From Lachnospiraceae bacterium (lineage in GTDB: Bacteria > Bacillota > Clostridia > Lachnospirales > Lachnospiraceae): DNA of 64,000 nt. How positions within the stretch are numbered: position 1 is the first letter of the stretch; each line of letters starts with the position of its first letter. The stretch lies in assembly GCA_910576335.1 (NCBI GenBank), contig CAJTIU010000010.1:1-64000 (forward strand). Direction: 5' to 3'. The notes beneath the pieces are model-generated. The model was not told the origin of the DNA. It ran no database searches and saw nothing but the letters and a program-made list of their open reading frames with translations. Below are positions 27,589 through 36,228 of the stretch, piece after piece. The position numbers were made by a program, and so were the translations under genes.

Positions 27589-27602
27589 AGTGGTATGATA
27601 GG

Positions 27603-27671
27603 GTTATTATTCACATCCGGACCGCATTCCCGCCGCGGCTGCAGGAGAACAGGATTCAGAGTGAACAGTAA
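27603..27671. repeat. eroded GTTACTGTTCAC-family element
   Basis: Begins GTTATTATTCAC and ends GTGAACAGTAAT, the family termini with a few changes. The 45-base centre (GC-rich, CCGCCGCGGC) is unrelated to the other copies. It lies between the MATE and DegV genes. Confidence 0.6.
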
Positions 27672-27705
27672 TATGACAGGATACACAGTTAGGAGGTTTT
27701 AGACT

Positions 27706-28569
27706 ATGAGTGACTACATTGTAACAGTAAACAGTACAGTTGATGTACCGAAGGAATGGCTGGAGGAGAGGAATGTACCATTTATTCCTTTAAAATACAC
27801 GATTGACGGAGAAACTTATCAGGATATGCTGGGACTATCTGCAAAGGAATTCTTTACAAAAATGCGGGAAGGAAAGATGTCTGTCACATCCCAGGTAAAT
27901 CCGGATGAAGCAAAAAAAGCTCTGGAGCCATATGTAAAGGAAGGAAAAGATATTCTTCACCTTGCTTTTTCATCAGGCTTAAGCGGTACCTGTAACAGCA
28001 TGCAGATTGCTGCACAGGAGCTTGGAGAAGAGTATCCGGACAGAAAAATCATCATTGTTGATACATTGTGTGCCTGTATGGGAGAAGCCTTGCTCCTGTA
28101 TTATGTACTAAAGAGAAAAAAAGAGGGCATGACCATAGAAGAAGCAGCAAAGTGGGCAGAGGAAAACAAGCTTCATGTCTGCCATAATGTAACAATAGAT
28201 GATCTCTATCATCTTCAGAGAGGCGGACGGATATCAAAGACAGCAGCTGTCCTCGGGAGTGTTGTACAGATTAAACCCATGATCCATATGGACAATGAGG
28301 GTAAGCTTCAGGTCATAGGAAAAGAACGGGGAAGAAAAAAATCCCTTCAGAAGATTGTAGAGAAAGCAGCTGAACAGTCTCACGGCAGAGAGAACGATCT
28401 TATAATGATTACCCACGGTGACTGTCAGGAGGATGCGGAATATGTAGCCGGACTGGTCCGCGAAAAGCTGGGAATCCACAGCATTCTCATCAACAATATC
28501 GGAACCGTAATCGGAAGCCATACCGGCCCCGGTGTCGTAGCCGTCTTCTGTATGGGAGACAAACGCTAA
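27706..28569 (+). CDS. DegV family fatty-acid-binding protein
   Basis: 287 residues, standard DegV length. DegV/FakB proteins bind a fatty acid and, in characterised cases, present it to a kinase for phosphorylation. Signatures: SDYIVTVNSTVDVPKEW, MSVTSQVNP, LAFSSGLSGTCNSM (ligand-binding serines near 90), LYHLQRGGRIS and the terminal IGTVIGSHTGPGVVAVFC. Ribosome site TAGGAGGTTTT. It is convergent with the NSS symporter and shares a long hairpin terminator. No fakA gene adjoins, so the partner is unknown. Confidence 0.9.
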   Translation: MSDYIVTVNSTVDVPKEWLEERNVPFIPLKYTIDGETYQDMLGLSAKEFFTKMREGKMSVTSQVNPDEAKKALEPYVKEGKDILHLAFSSGLSGTCNSMQIAAQELGEEYPDRKIIIVDTLCACMGEALLLYYVLKRKKEGMTIEEAAKWAEENKLHVCHNVTIDDLYHLQRGGRISKTAAVLGSVVQIKPMIHMDNEGKLQVIGKERGRKKSLQKIVEKAAEQSHGRENDLIMITHGDCQEDAEYVAGLVREKLGIHSILINNIGTVIGSHTGPGVVAVFCMGDKR

Positions 28570-28572
28570 AGC

Positions 28573-28641
28573 TGGGGACGGGGAATTTTTCACCCTAAAA
28601 GCTCTACTGGAGCTTTTAGGGCGAAAAATTCCCCGTCCCCA
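28573..28641. terminator. long bidirectional hairpin (GGGGACGGGG family variant)
   Basis: TGGGGACGGGGAATTTTT at the left pairs with AAAAATTCCCCGTCCCCA at the right; an inner stem CCCTAAAAGCTC/GGAGCTTTTAGGG extends the hairpin. It lies between convergent genes. Same outer arms as the palindromes elsewhere, but with a different, longer inside. Confidence 0.9.
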
Positions 28642-28650
28642 ACTGAATAT

Positions 28651-30006
28651 TTAAATCGTGAACACTCCTAATGCGCTTGCCACTGAACTTCCGAGTATCA
28701 GTACCAGGAAAATCGGCGCCACCCATTTTATAATCACATTGAACATCTTCTCTGCCTTAAAGGTTCCGTCAGTTACCTTTACTTCGTCAGAGATTGTCTT
28801 CGGCTTAATAATGAAGCCAATAAAGATACAGGTAAAGAATGCCACGATCGGCATCAGTACACTATTGCTTACAAAATCCATAATATCAAGGACAGACATA
28901 CCCATCCAGCTTATGAAGCCAAGAGGTCCGAACCCGAGGGAGGACGGAATACCAAGAGCCAGTGACAGTACGGTTACAAAGATGCTTGCACCCTTTCGTC
29001 CCCAGCCGAACTTGTCCCGGAAGATGGATACGATTGTCTCCATCAGAGAGATTGCGGATGTGAGCGCCGCAAAAAATACAAGTACAAAAAAGATGATTCC
29101 GATCACGCCGCCGAATTTCATGCCTGCAAACACCTTCGGCAGAGTCATGAACATCAGTCCCGGGCCTGCATTAAGTGCGGATCTGTCTCCGCCGGAGAAT
29201 GCGAATACCGCTGGAATAATCATCAGTCCTGCGAGAAAGGCAATACCGGTGTCAAACAGCTCAATCTGCCGCACAGAGCTCTCTAGATTGTTTTCCTTTT
29301 TCATATAAGAGCCATAGGTGATCATGATTCCCATTGCAAGTGACATAGAATAAAATAATTGTCCCATAGCAGCGAGAATCGTCTTGGCAGACACATCGGC
29401 CATATGGGGCTTGATGTAATATACCAGTCCTTCCATCGCCCCGTCAAGAGTCAGACTGTATACGGCGATAATAACGGTAAGTACCACGAGAACCGGCATC
29501 ATGAATTTGCTCACCTTTTCGATTCCCTTTTCCACACCGCACAGGACGATAAGGGAAGTCACGGCCATAAACAGGAAAAACCAGCCGATCGGCTCAAAAG
29601 TACCGCTGATAAAATCTGTAAAATAGGTATCCCCGGCAGCCTTTTCGACACCGCCGCTTACAAATACGGAAAAATACTTTACCACCCATCCGCCGATAAC
29701 GGAGTAGTAGGGGAAGATAATGATCGGGACTGCCGCTGCAAGAACGCCTACAAATCCGAAACGCCGGTCAAGAGATTTAAAGGCGCCAATGGCGCTTAAG
29801 CCTGTCTTTCTTCCAAGGGCGGTCTCTGCGGTCATAAGAGTAAAACCAAAGGTAACAGCCAAAACCAGATAGATCAGTAGAAATGTGCCGCCGCCGTATT
29901 TTGCAGCCAGATAGGGGAAGCGCCAGATGTTCCCAAGTCCTACTGCAGAGCCAGAAGCGGCAAGTACAAATCCCAGCTTGCTTGTAAAGTTGCTTCTTTT
30001 CTTCAT
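28651..30006 (-). CDS. neurotransmitter:sodium symporter (NSS/SNF family)
   Basis: 451 residues, about eleven helices. The N-terminal signature SKLGFVLAASGSAVGLGNIWRFPYL is the Na+/substrate-binding unwound helix of LeuT-type transporters; GGGTFLLIYL follows. It imports amino acids or similar amines with Na+. Start ATG with AGGAGGATT. A leader dyad and promoter lie upstream at 30049-30120. It is a single gene, convergent with degV. Substrate not readable. Confidence 0.92.
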   Translation of the reverse strand: MKKRSNFTSKLGFVLAASGSAVGLGNIWRFPYLAAKYGGGTFLLIYLVLAVTFGFTLMTAETALGRKTGLSAIGAFKSLDRRFGFVGVLAAAVPIIIFPYYSVIGGWVVKYFSVFVSGGVEKAAGDTYFTDFISGTFEPIGWFFLFMAVTSLIVLCGVEKGIEKVSKFMMPVLVVLTVIIAVYSLTLDGAMEGLVYYIKPHMADVSAKTILAAMGQLFYSMSLAMGIMITYGSYMKKENNLESSVRQIELFDTGIAFLAGLMIIPAVFAFSGGDRSALNAGPGLMFMTLPKVFAGMKFGGVIGIIFFVLVFFAALTSAISLMETIVSIFRDKFGWGRKGASIFVTVLSLALGIPSSLGFGPLGFISWMGMSVLDIMDFVSNSVLMPIVAFFTCIFIGFIIKPKTISDEVKVTDGTFKAEKMFNVIIKWVAPIFLVLILGSSVASALGVFTI

Positions 30007-30048
30007 AAAATAGAATCCTCCTCATCTCATTGCTCATTGTCAAAATAA

Positions 30049-30087
30049 CAAATTTGATTCCAGACCCGTGAATAGAAATCAAATTTG
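30049..30087 (-). promoter_or_regulatory. dyad in the symporter leader
   Basis: CAAATTTGATT (30049-30059) and AATCAAATTTG (30077-30087) are exact complements separated by 17 bases. The spacer holds GACCCGTGAATAG, a piece of the dispersed-element terminus. Located between promoter and start codon, it would form a hairpin in the mRNA or serve as an operator. Confidence 0.5.
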
Positions 30088-30091
30088 TTCT

Positions 30092-30120
30092 ATTATCCCA
30101 TGAAAATACATATTTTTCAA
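30092..30120 (-). promoter_or_regulatory. promoter of the NSS symporter
   Basis: On the minus strand TTGAAA (30120-30115), 17-base spacer, GATAAT (30097-30092). Confidence 0.65.
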
Positions 30121-30151
30121 TAGTAATTTTGCAGTTCTTTGTGCATTATTA

Positions 30152-30191
30152 GTTACTATTCACGAGGCCGTGCACTTTGCTGCACGGCATC
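30152..30191 (+). repeat. partial GTTACTGTTCAC-family element
   Basis: Begins GTTACTATTCACGAGG, followed by the hairpin GCCGTGCACTTTGCTGCACGGC. The right terminus is missing. Confidence 0.6.
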
Positions 30192-30227
30192 CGGATTGTT
30201 ATTTATGATAAAAACAGGAAAATACTG

Positions 30228-30256
30228 TTGACACGAAGCGCCGGATGTGGTAGATT
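30228..30256 (+). promoter_or_regulatory. promoter of infC-rpmI-rplT
   Basis: TTGACA (30228-30233), 17-base spacer, TAGATT (30251-30256), about 335 bases before infC. Confidence 0.7.
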
Positions 30257-30262
30257 ATTACT

Positions 30263-30590
30263 TGCGGAAAGCAGAAAATAAAGTAGAGTATCCACTGTTA
30301 CTGTCTACACAGAATTTTGTATTTATGAACAGAGTGTGCAGTAACGATTCACTCTCACCGTAGCACAAGCGGGTGACTACTGGTTCGATAGATGAGTATG
30401 AAAGGTCTGTGGCTGTATATAATAAGCTCTGCATGAGTCAGGCAAGCACTATTTATTATATGATACAGCAGATTTGTCCTGTTATACAGAGAGAAAGGTG
30501 GATAGTCTTACGCTATTCATTTTTTTGTTGCTGTAAGGGCCATACGGGCATCTGCGGCAGCTGTAATATTTTCAATGGGGGTGCACTACA
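30263..30590 (+). promoter_or_regulatory. long leader of the IF3-L35-L20 operon
   Basis: About 330 bases of untranslated leader. In Firmicutes such leaders bind ribosomal protein L20 or terminate early; I cannot draw a secure L20 site. Its 5' part (30297-30361) has the ends GTTACTG and CAGTAAC and the ATTCACTCTCAC string, resembling a degenerate copy of the dispersed element. A weak hairpin with a T run lies near 30505-30530. Confidence 0.45.
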
Positions 30591-31097
30591 ATTAGCGATT
30601 TAATGATTAACGGGCAGATCAGAGACAAGGAAGTAAGAGTTATCGGAGAGAATGGAGACCAGTTAGGTATTATGCCGATCAGGGAGGCAATGCATCTGGC
30701 TCAGGAAGCAGAGCTGGATTTGGTAAAGATTGCTCCGAAGGCCCAGCCGCCGGTATGCAAGATTATTGACTACGGCAAATACAGGTATGAGCTTGCAAGG
30801 AAAGAGAAGGAAGCAAGAAGAAAGCAGAAGACTGTAGAGGTGAAAGAGGTGCGTCTTTCACCGAATATTGACACGAACGACCTCAACACAAAGGTGAATA
30901 ATGCCAGGAAGTTTCTCACAAAGGGCAACAAGGTGAAGGTTACCTTGCGTTTCAGAGGGCGTGAGATGGCACATGTGCATCAGAGCAGGCATATTCTGGA
31001 TGATTTCGCAGGACTGGTTGCGGACATTGCGACGGTTGAAAAAGCTCCCAAACTGGAAGGCAGGAATATGAGTATGGTTTTAACTGAAAAACGTTAA
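30591..31097 (+). CDS. infC: translation initiation factor IF-3, AUU start
   Basis: 168 residues if started at ATT 30591 ([17 protein letters not shown]...). IF-3 binds the 30S subunit and proofreads initiation. The whole two-domain protein is present (linker about 75-85, rich in Lys/Arg). A GGGGGTG ribosome site sits seven bases before the ATT, whereas the ATG at 30603 has none; AUU starts are a known autoregulatory trait of infC. It begins the infC-rpmI-rplT operon. Confidence 0.95.
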   Translation: MSDLMINGQIRDKEVRVIGENGDQLGIMPIREAMHLAQEAELDLVKIAPKAQPPVCKIIDYGKYRYELARKEKEARRKQKTVEVKEVRLSPNIDTNDLNTKVNNARKFLTKGNKVKVTLRFRGREMAHVHQSRHILDDFAGLVADIATVEKAPKLEGRNMSMVLTEKR

Positions 31098-31131
31098 AAA
31101 TACATTAAATGAATTCAAGGAGGAACAAATC

Positions 31132-31329
31132 ATGCCAAAAATCAAAACAAATAGAGCTGCTGCAAAGCGCTTCAAAAAGACAGGTACAGGTAAATTAAAA
31201 AGAAATAAAGCTTATAAGAGCCATATCTTAACAAAGAAGTCTACGAAGAGAAAGAGAAATCTCAGACAGTCAACAATTACAGATGCAACTAATGTAAAGA
31301 ATATGAAGAAAGTATTACCTTATCTGTAA
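31132..31329 (+). CDS. rpmI: ribosomal protein L35
   Basis: 65 residues, very basic, standard bL35 ([20 protein letters not shown] at the start, [16 protein letters not shown] in the middle). Part of the large subunit. AAGGAGGAAC ribosome site. It lies 34 bases after infC and 28 before rplT, the conserved order. Confidence 0.97.
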   Translation: MPKIKTNRAAAKRFKKTGTGKLKRNKAYKSHILTKKSTKRKRNLRQSTITDATNVKNMKKVLPYL

Positions 31330-31357
31330 GACAGGTATATGAAGGAGGAGATAAGAC

Positions 31358-31714
31358 ATGGCAAGAATAAAAGGCGGACTTAACGCTAAAAAGAAACATA
31401 ACAGAGTATTAAAATTAGCAAAGGGATACAGGGGAGCACGTTCAAAGCAGTACAGGGTTGCAAAGCAGTCTGTCATGAGGGCACTGGCATCTTCCTATGC
31501 AGGAAGAAAGCAGCGCAAGCGCCAGATGCGTCAGCTCTGGATTGCGCGTATTAATGCGGCAGCAAGGCTCAATGGACTGTCCTACAGTAAGCTTATGCAC
31601 GGCCTTAAGCTGGCGAATATTGACATGAACAGAAAGATGCTCGCAGAGATGGCTGTAAATGACGCAGAAGGATTTACAGCAGTCGCAGAGATTGCGAAGA
31701 ACAAGCTTGCTTAA
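31358..31714 (+). CDS. rplT: ribosomal protein L20
   Basis: 118 residues, standard bL20 ([33 protein letters not shown]). It assembles early into the 50S subunit and in Firmicutes represses its own operon by binding the leader. AAGGAGGAG ribosome site. The operon ends at the terminator 31759-31790. Confidence 0.97.
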   Translation: MARIKGGLNAKKKHNRVLKLAKGYRGARSKQYRVAKQSVMRALASSYAGRKQRKRQMRQLWIARINAAARLNGLSYSKLMHGLKLANIDMNRKMLAEMAVNDAEGFTAVAEIAKNKLA

Positions 31715-31758
31715 GTAGCTTTAAATTTTATAAATCCTTCCTTATGCTATGGTAGGAA

Positions 31759-31790
31759 AAAGGCCCAGACTCATGAGAATCTGGGCCTTT
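31759..31790. terminator. bidirectional terminator
   Basis: AAAGGCCCAGA/TCTGGGCCTTT with an about ten-base loop, between convergent rplT and the AraC-type gene; its right arm reaches the AraC gene stop codon. Confidence 0.9.
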
Positions 31791-32661
31791 AATTTCGCGC
31801 ATTCTCCCGGTATTCAGAAGGAGTCATGTGTGTAACAGTACAAAAGTGGGAGGTGAAGGTATTGGTCTTCTGGAATCCGCACATATTGGCGATCTCCTTT
31901 ATTGTATAGTCGGTAGTTTCCAAAAGAATCCGCGCCTTGGAAGTCCGGAGCCTGAGAAGATAGCTGTAAGGCGTCTCGCCAGTAACACGCTTGAATGCCG
32001 AAATAAAATAGGTCTTGGACAGATGGCACATCTGGGCAAGATCATCTACATTCAAAGGCTCTGTGTAATGCTGGTTGATGTAGGCTACTACCTGAAGAAT
32101 ACCCTGCTGATATTGTGCAGGTTTTCCAATCGGGGTTCCGCGTTTCTGAAATTCCGAATCAATAAAGGATGCTGTTATCAGCGCGGCGAGATGCCGGAGA
32201 TTCTGCTGATCACAGGATGCACCGTTATCGAACTCATTTTTGAATAGCTGGATGTAGGCTTTCTGCTCTTTTGTAAGCTCAAAGCGCCAGTCAAATTCTT
32301 TTCCGTTATACTTTTTCTGCTTCATGATATCTTCAAGAAAAACCTTGTCAACACTGATGTTGTCATAAGAAATGTTCGTTACAAGGGATTTGAAGCCGTG
32401 TTCCTGTCCGCTCTGTACGGGATAAACATAACCAACCTCTCCGAAGTAAACTAAATCTTCGCACATAACAAGAGGAATAGGCCCATAAGGAATAAGGAAT
32501 TCGTAAGCATCGTGTTTATGTCGGTAAGGAAGTGAGGTGCATTCAGTTGAATCAATGAAGGAAATAACCGAGAGCACATCACAATAGTAATGGTCACAAT
32601 TCCTGTCTATAAAATTCTTATCGGCATGATGAGCGGAAAATAAATGCATAGGCTGTTTCAT
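31789..32661 (-). CDS. AraC family transcriptional regulator
   Basis: 290 residues from ATG 32661 (AAAGGAGTGG upstream; the GTG at 32670 lies inside that site). N-terminal cupin-like ligand domain (HKHDAYEFLIPYGP near 47-60) and a C-terminal pair of helix-turn-helix motifs (about 190-288; LNVDDLAQMCHLSKTYFISA, IKEIANMCGFQKTNTFTSHF). Probably senses a sugar or other small molecule. The adjacent MFS gene runs in the same direction upstream, a possible target, but this is only proximity. Confidence 0.9.
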   Translation of the reverse strand: MKQPMHLFSAHHADKNFIDRNCDHYYCDVLSVISFIDSTECTSLPYRHKHDAYEFLIPYGPIPLVMCEDLVYFGEVGYVYPVQSGQEHGFKSLVTNISYDNISVDKVFLEDIMKQKKYNGKEFDWRFELTKEQKAYIQLFKNEFDNGASCDQQNLRHLAALITASFIDSEFQKRGTPIGKPAQYQQGILQVVAYINQHYTEPLNVDDLAQMCHLSKTYFISAFKRVTGETPYSYLLRLRTSKARILLETTDYTIKEIANMCGFQKTNTFTSHFCTVTHMTPSEYRENARN

Positions 32662-32783
32662 ATATACCACTCCTTTTGCTTTTCGAATACTATTATTTAT
32701 TACTTTTATTTATAATAAGAATACCATAAGAAAAAAAATATCAGTAAGAAAAATACTCGGAAAATTAATATTTGTTCGGAATG

Positions 32784-34028
32784 TTAGGATGACATTGTAT
32801 TTATTGTCTCTGCTTTGCCAAATAAAAGGAAACCAATAAGGAACATAACGGCAAGTGAACCAACGCCTGCACTGGGACTTCCGGTTATCTGACTGATCAG
32901 TGAAACGAGAAAAGTGCCGAAAAAGGAGGCGCCTTTTCCGCATATATCAAGAAGTCCGAAGTATTCTCCGGATTTATCAGCCGGAATAATTCTTGCAAAA
33001 TAGGAACGTGACAATGCCTGGATTGCTCCCTGGAACATACCAACCAGTACGGCAAGTACCCAGAAGTCGGCCTGGCTGTCAAGTCCTACTGCATACAGGG
33101 CAATGCACAGATATGCCCCAATACATATTCGGATCAGGAGGGCTGAGGATATGGTTTTGGAAAGCATGCCGAAGATCAGTGCACAGGGAAAGGCTACAAT
33201 CTGCGTCAGGAGCAGCGCAAGCAAAAGGCCTGTGCTGTCAAGTCCCAGAGAGGTTCCGTAGGCAGTTGCCATATCTATAATTGTATATACTCCGTCAATA
33301 TAAAAGAAAAAGGCAAGGAGGAAAAAGAAAATCTTCTTTTCATGATAGATCTCCTTTAATGAGCCTGCGAGCCTTGAAAAGCTGCGTTTTACTACATGAG
33401 TGCCCGCATCTGCGTAGTAGACCTGACGATAGCTTTTAAGAAGCGGGACAGAAGCAGCAAGCCACCATACAGCAGTAATGATGAATGCAATGAGCATGGC
33501 AGTTTTCATGGAAAGATGGAGCTTTTCAGCATTCAGGACAATGACCAGGCATATAACGAACGGGATGCAGCTTCCGATATACCCCCATGCATAGCCATGA
33601 GAGGAGACGGAATCCATACGATCCTCTGTTGTTACATCCGTCAGCATAGAGTCGTAAAAGACCAGGCTTGTGGAAAATGCGGTTTTTGCAATCACGAAGA
33701 TGATGAGAAAGATCATCCACGAGGAAGTCGTACCAAGAAGCACACAGGAAACCACACCGATAACAAGTGCAGCAGAATATAATCTTTTTTTAAAATTTTT
33801 TGTGTCTGCTATGGCTCCGAGTGTCGGACCAAGGACAGCAACGATCAGAGTGGAGACGGATATGGCATACCCCCAGTATGCCAGGTATACAGAGGGTTCG
33901 ATCTTCTCCATATCTGCCAGGTAATTAAAGTAGATGGGCAGAATTGTGGCTATAAGCAGGACGAACGCGGAGTTTCCCACATCATAGAGAATCCAGTGCT
34001 TCTCCAGGGCAGTGAGTTTGAATTTCAT
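32784..34028 (-). CDS. MFS transporter, UMF1 (Atg22-like) type
   Basis: 414 residues from ATG 34028 (GGAGG upstream; the longer frame to 34085 has no site). Twelve hydrophobic segments. KHWILYDVGNSAFVLLIATILPIYF at the start and GPTLGAIADTKNFKK between helices 2 and 3 are marks of the UMF1/Atg22-like branch of the major facilitator superfamily. Substrate unknown; the yeast relative exports amino acids from the vacuole. Followed on the same strand by the AraC-type regulator. Confidence 0.85.
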   Translation of the reverse strand: MKFKLTALEKHWILYDVGNSAFVLLIATILPIYFNYLADMEKIEPSVYLAYWGYAISVSTLIVAVLGPTLGAIADTKNFKKRLYSAALVIGVVSCVLLGTTSSWMIFLIIFVIAKTAFSTSLVFYDSMLTDVTTEDRMDSVSSHGYAWGYIGSCIPFVICLVIVLNAEKLHLSMKTAMLIAFIITAVWWLAASVPLLKSYRQVYYADAGTHVVKRSFSRLAGSLKEIYHEKKIFFFLLAFFFYIDGVYTIIDMATAYGTSLGLDSTGLLLALLLTQIVAFPCALIFGMLSKTISSALLIRICIGAYLCIALYAVGLDSQADFWVLAVLVGMFQGAIQALSRSYFARIIPADKSGEYFGLLDICGKGASFFGTFLVSLISQITGSPSAGVGSLAVMFLIGFLLFGKAETINTMSS

Positions 34029-34047
34029 GATACGGCCTCCTTTCTTT

Positions 34048-34884
34048 TTATATAAATAAGCTTTCCCAGTTTTCACCTTTTCCAAACGTCAGAGAAAAAC
34101 GTGAGGAAAGGGCAGAGGCATGATCCAGTACATTTGCATAATTCTGAATCAGGGAAGATGCCACAGTGACAGCCTCCGTGTACAGATTATGAAGCAGATT
34201 CATATATTTTGTACAGTCGCATACAGGTTCGGGCTTCATGATCAGCCCCTGCATGGAATCATATTTTTTTATAAGCTTCAGTCCAAGATACAAAAGCCTG
34301 CGCTTGTCCACCTTCTGATCCGTACGTTCTGGAGCGTGAAGAAGTTTATGAAAAAAGATCATTCCTTTCAGGCAGGATCTGATCTGTTCCGGAGTGGCGG
34401 GATCAAAGCAAGGAGCGATCACCTGAGAAATCCCGGGATCCGGATGAATATGCTGGACCGGGATATATTCAGCAGGGTTAAGACCATCCTTCTCCATGAA
34501 GAAACGCTCCAGCTCTGTCTCAATCTCAGCATGGCTTAAGCCGCTTTCCTGTTCAATTTTTTCAATGTATGGGTGGCAGACGCTGTCCAGTGAAAAATGG
34601 CAGACAAAACCGAACAGATACGCCTTTAAGGCATCCGGGTCCGCTGCATGCATATAAAGCGCTGCTGCCTGGCCAAAAAATTCTGATGCAGGTTTGTCAT
34701 GGAGTGCATAGCCTGTCTGGTTAATCTCATTAGAGGATATCGGACGGTAATAGAACAGAATGTCTGGTCCGTGCAGACCAATATTATATAAATCCTGATG
34801 ACTCTCAATCGTCTTTCTGTATACAAATGGGAGACATCCGGTAACTTCCCTTCCAAAACGATAGTGTGCATATGATGCTGGCAT
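34048..34884 (-). CDS. zinc-dependent phospholipase C-like protein
   Basis: 278 residues. Matches the Zn-dependent phospholipase C/S1-P1 nuclease-like fold (PF00882): PASYAHYRFG at the N-terminus, GLHGPDILFYYRP near 37-49 and GFVCHFSLDSVCHPYIE near 91-107, providing His and Asp ligands. No signal peptide, so it is probably cytoplasmic, unlike secreted alpha-toxin-type enzymes. Nineteen bases separate it from the MFS gene on the same strand. Such clostridial proteins are common but not characterised; substrate unknown. Confidence 0.8.
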   Translation of the reverse strand: MPASYAHYRFGREVTGCLPFVYRKTIESHQDLYNIGLHGPDILFYYRPISSNEINQTGYALHDKPASEFFGQAAALYMHAADPDALKAYLFGFVCHFSLDSVCHPYIEKIEQESGLSHAEIETELERFFMEKDGLNPAEYIPVQHIHPDPGISQVIAPCFDPATPEQIRSCLKGMIFFHKLLHAPERTDQKVDKRRLLYLGLKLIKKYDSMQGLIMKPEPVCDCTKYMNLLHNLYTEAVTVASSLIQNYANVLDHASALSSRFSLTFGKGENWESLFI

Positions 34885-34911
34885 AAGTATAACCCCTTTC
34901 CCATTATATCA

Positions 34912-34948
34912 GTTACTATTTACAGCCTGAAAGACCGCTTATAGTAAC
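34912..34948. repeat. minimal GTTACTGTTCAC-family element
   Basis: 37 bases: GTTACTATTTACAG at one end and TTATAGTAAC at the other, almost no interior. It lies in the leader of the phospholipase-like gene. Confidence 0.55.
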
Positions 34949-35016
34949 ATTATTATCGCACATTTAAAGGAAATAAGCAAATAAAACTTGCTTTTAGAAA
35001 AGACGGTGTTATAATG

Positions 35017-35123
35017 GTTACTGTTCACACAGGACTTTGCATTTACTGCAAAGTCCGTAAGAAAATGATTCGGGTGTGAGCAAACTCATTCGCGAAGCGA
35101 ATTTTAACGGAGTGAACAGTAAC
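35017..35123 (+). repeat. complete GTTACTGTTCAC-family element
   Basis: 107 bases bounded by GTTACTGTTCAC (35017-35028) and GTGAACAGTAAC (35112-35123), exact complements. Inside: hairpin GGACTTTGCATTTACTGCAAAGTCC, then GTAAGAAAATGATTCGGGT and a second hairpin ATTCGCGAAGCGAAT. The copy at 59488-59620 is the same element in opposite orientation. Confidence 0.9.
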
Positions 35124-35172
35124 TTATAATGGAGTTACTGCTCTAGAGAAAGTAATGCAGGAGGCATGCAAG

Positions 35173-35706
35173 ATGAAAATACTGGTTGTTGTAGATATGC
35201 AAAATGATTTTATAGACGGTGCGCTTGGAACGGAGGAAGCAGAAGCAATCGTCCCGAAGGTGGCAGAAAAGATAGAGGAATTTGACGGAAAGGTATTTTA
35301 TACGAGAGATACCCATGAGATCAACTATCTTGAAACCCAGGAGGGAAGAAAGCTTCCGGTTACGCATTGTATCCGCGGTTCGAAGGGCTGGGCTCTGCAT
35401 CCCCGGATTGAGGCGCTCAGGGATGGCGAACCAATTAATAAACCGTCCTTTGGAAGCATAGAGCTGGGATATGCAGTAAGAGATTATCTGATGGATCAGG
35501 GAGTGCTTGGAACAGACACGGCGGAATCCATTACCTTCGTGGGACTGTGCACAGATATCTGCGTGATATCCAATGCGATGATCATAAAAGCAATGTTTCC
35601 GGAGCTGCCTGTCATCGTAGATGCTTCATGCTGCGCGGGTACAACACCTGAAAATCATAAAAACGCACTTGAGGCCATGAAAATGTGTCAGATTGAGATT
35701 GAATAG
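35173..35706 (+). CDS. isochorismatase-family cysteine hydrolase
   Basis: 177 residues from ATG 35173 (GGAGGC ten bases upstream; the ATG at 35155 precedes that site). The catalytic triad is visible: Asp8 (VVDMQNDF), Lys90 (INKPSFGS) and Cys130 (GLCTDICV). Family members hydrolyse amides such as nicotinamide; a possible metal site DTHEINY (46-52) resembles the nicotinamidase DxH motif but lacks its second His in place. So nicotinamidase is possible, not assured. Single gene, convergent with luxS. Confidence 0.85.
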   Translation: MKILVVVDMQNDFIDGALGTEEAEAIVPKVAEKIEEFDGKVFYTRDTHEINYLETQEGRKLPVTHCIRGSKGWALHPRIEALRDGEPINKPSFGSIELGYAVRDYLMDQGVLGTDTAESITFVGLCTDICVISNAMIIKAMFPELPVIVDASCCAGTTPENHKNALEAMKMCQIEIE

Positions 35707-35756
35707 GCAGTGGAATGGGGAACAGGGCAGGAAATGCCCTGTCCCCATTCTACTGC
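35707..35756. terminator. bidirectional hairpin between convergent genes
   Basis: GCAGTGGAATGGGG...CAGGGCA (35707-35729) pairs with TGCCCTGTCCCCATTCTACTGC (35735-35756). It shares the GGGGACAGGGCA motif with the palindrome family, includes the luxS stop codon and starts 1 base after the other stop. Confidence 0.88.
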
Positions 35757-36228
35757 GGATAGACCAGCCTGTCCTCCGTAATATTTTCCAGCACCTCTGA
35801 CAGATACTTGTTTGCAAGATACTTTGCCATGGGAAGATTCATATCCAGATAGTTTCCGCAGTCCTTCGGGTGAGCTCCAGGAACTTCTCCTTCAAATCCA
35901 GCGATGAATGTATACATCTCCTTCATGAGCGGGATGATACCGGCGGAGCTTTGTTCTCCTGCCAGAAGAAGGTAGAAGCCGGTGCGGCAGCCCATGGGGC
36001 CGAAATAAATGGTTTTTCTGCCGAATTCGGGATGATTGCGCAAAAAGGTGGCGGCAAGATGCTCGATCGTATGCATCTCTGCAGTGTTCATGACCGGTTC
36101 TTCATTCGGGCTTGTCATGCGCAGATCAAAGGTGGTAACGGGATGTCCCTCCACATAATCAATCGGGATACATATACACCTGGCTGAAGCTTTAAATGGT
36201 CTATTGTAAAGCTGGTAATTTTTTCCAT
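35750..36228 (-). pseudogene. luxS: S-ribosylhomocysteine lyase with a frameshift near codon 22
   Basis: LuxS splits S-ribosylhomocysteine into homocysteine and the AI-2 precursor. The true start is ATG at 36228 with GAAGGAGAG upstream, reading MEKITSFTIDHLKLQPGVYV then SR. Family proteins continue with K/x-DYV; here only two bases (36161-36162) lie between the Arg codon and the GAT of DYVEGHPVTTFDLRM, so the frame is lost. The rest is intact in the other frame: zinc ligands HTIEH and the Cys of CGNYLDM, and a normal end. One missing base restores a 159-residue protein. This is an inactivating mutation, a sequencing error, or unusual frameshifting. Confidence 0.85.

Larger units (their letters stand above)
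30007..30590. other. 584-base divergent regulatory region
   Basis: No protein gene. In order: leader dyad and minus-strand promoter of the symporter (30049-30120), a half element of the GTTACTGTTCAC family (30152-30191), the infC promoter (30228-30256) and a roughly 330-base leader before infC. Confidence 0.75.

Noticed and set aside
30378-30400. tRNA-like GGTTCGAT string
   Set aside because: No acceptor stem or cloverleaf can be drawn around it; no tRNA gene was found anywhere in the window.
30373-30603. 76-codon frame in the infC leader
   Set aside because: No ribosome site, no recognisable protein, and it overlaps a leader that is expected to be untranslated.
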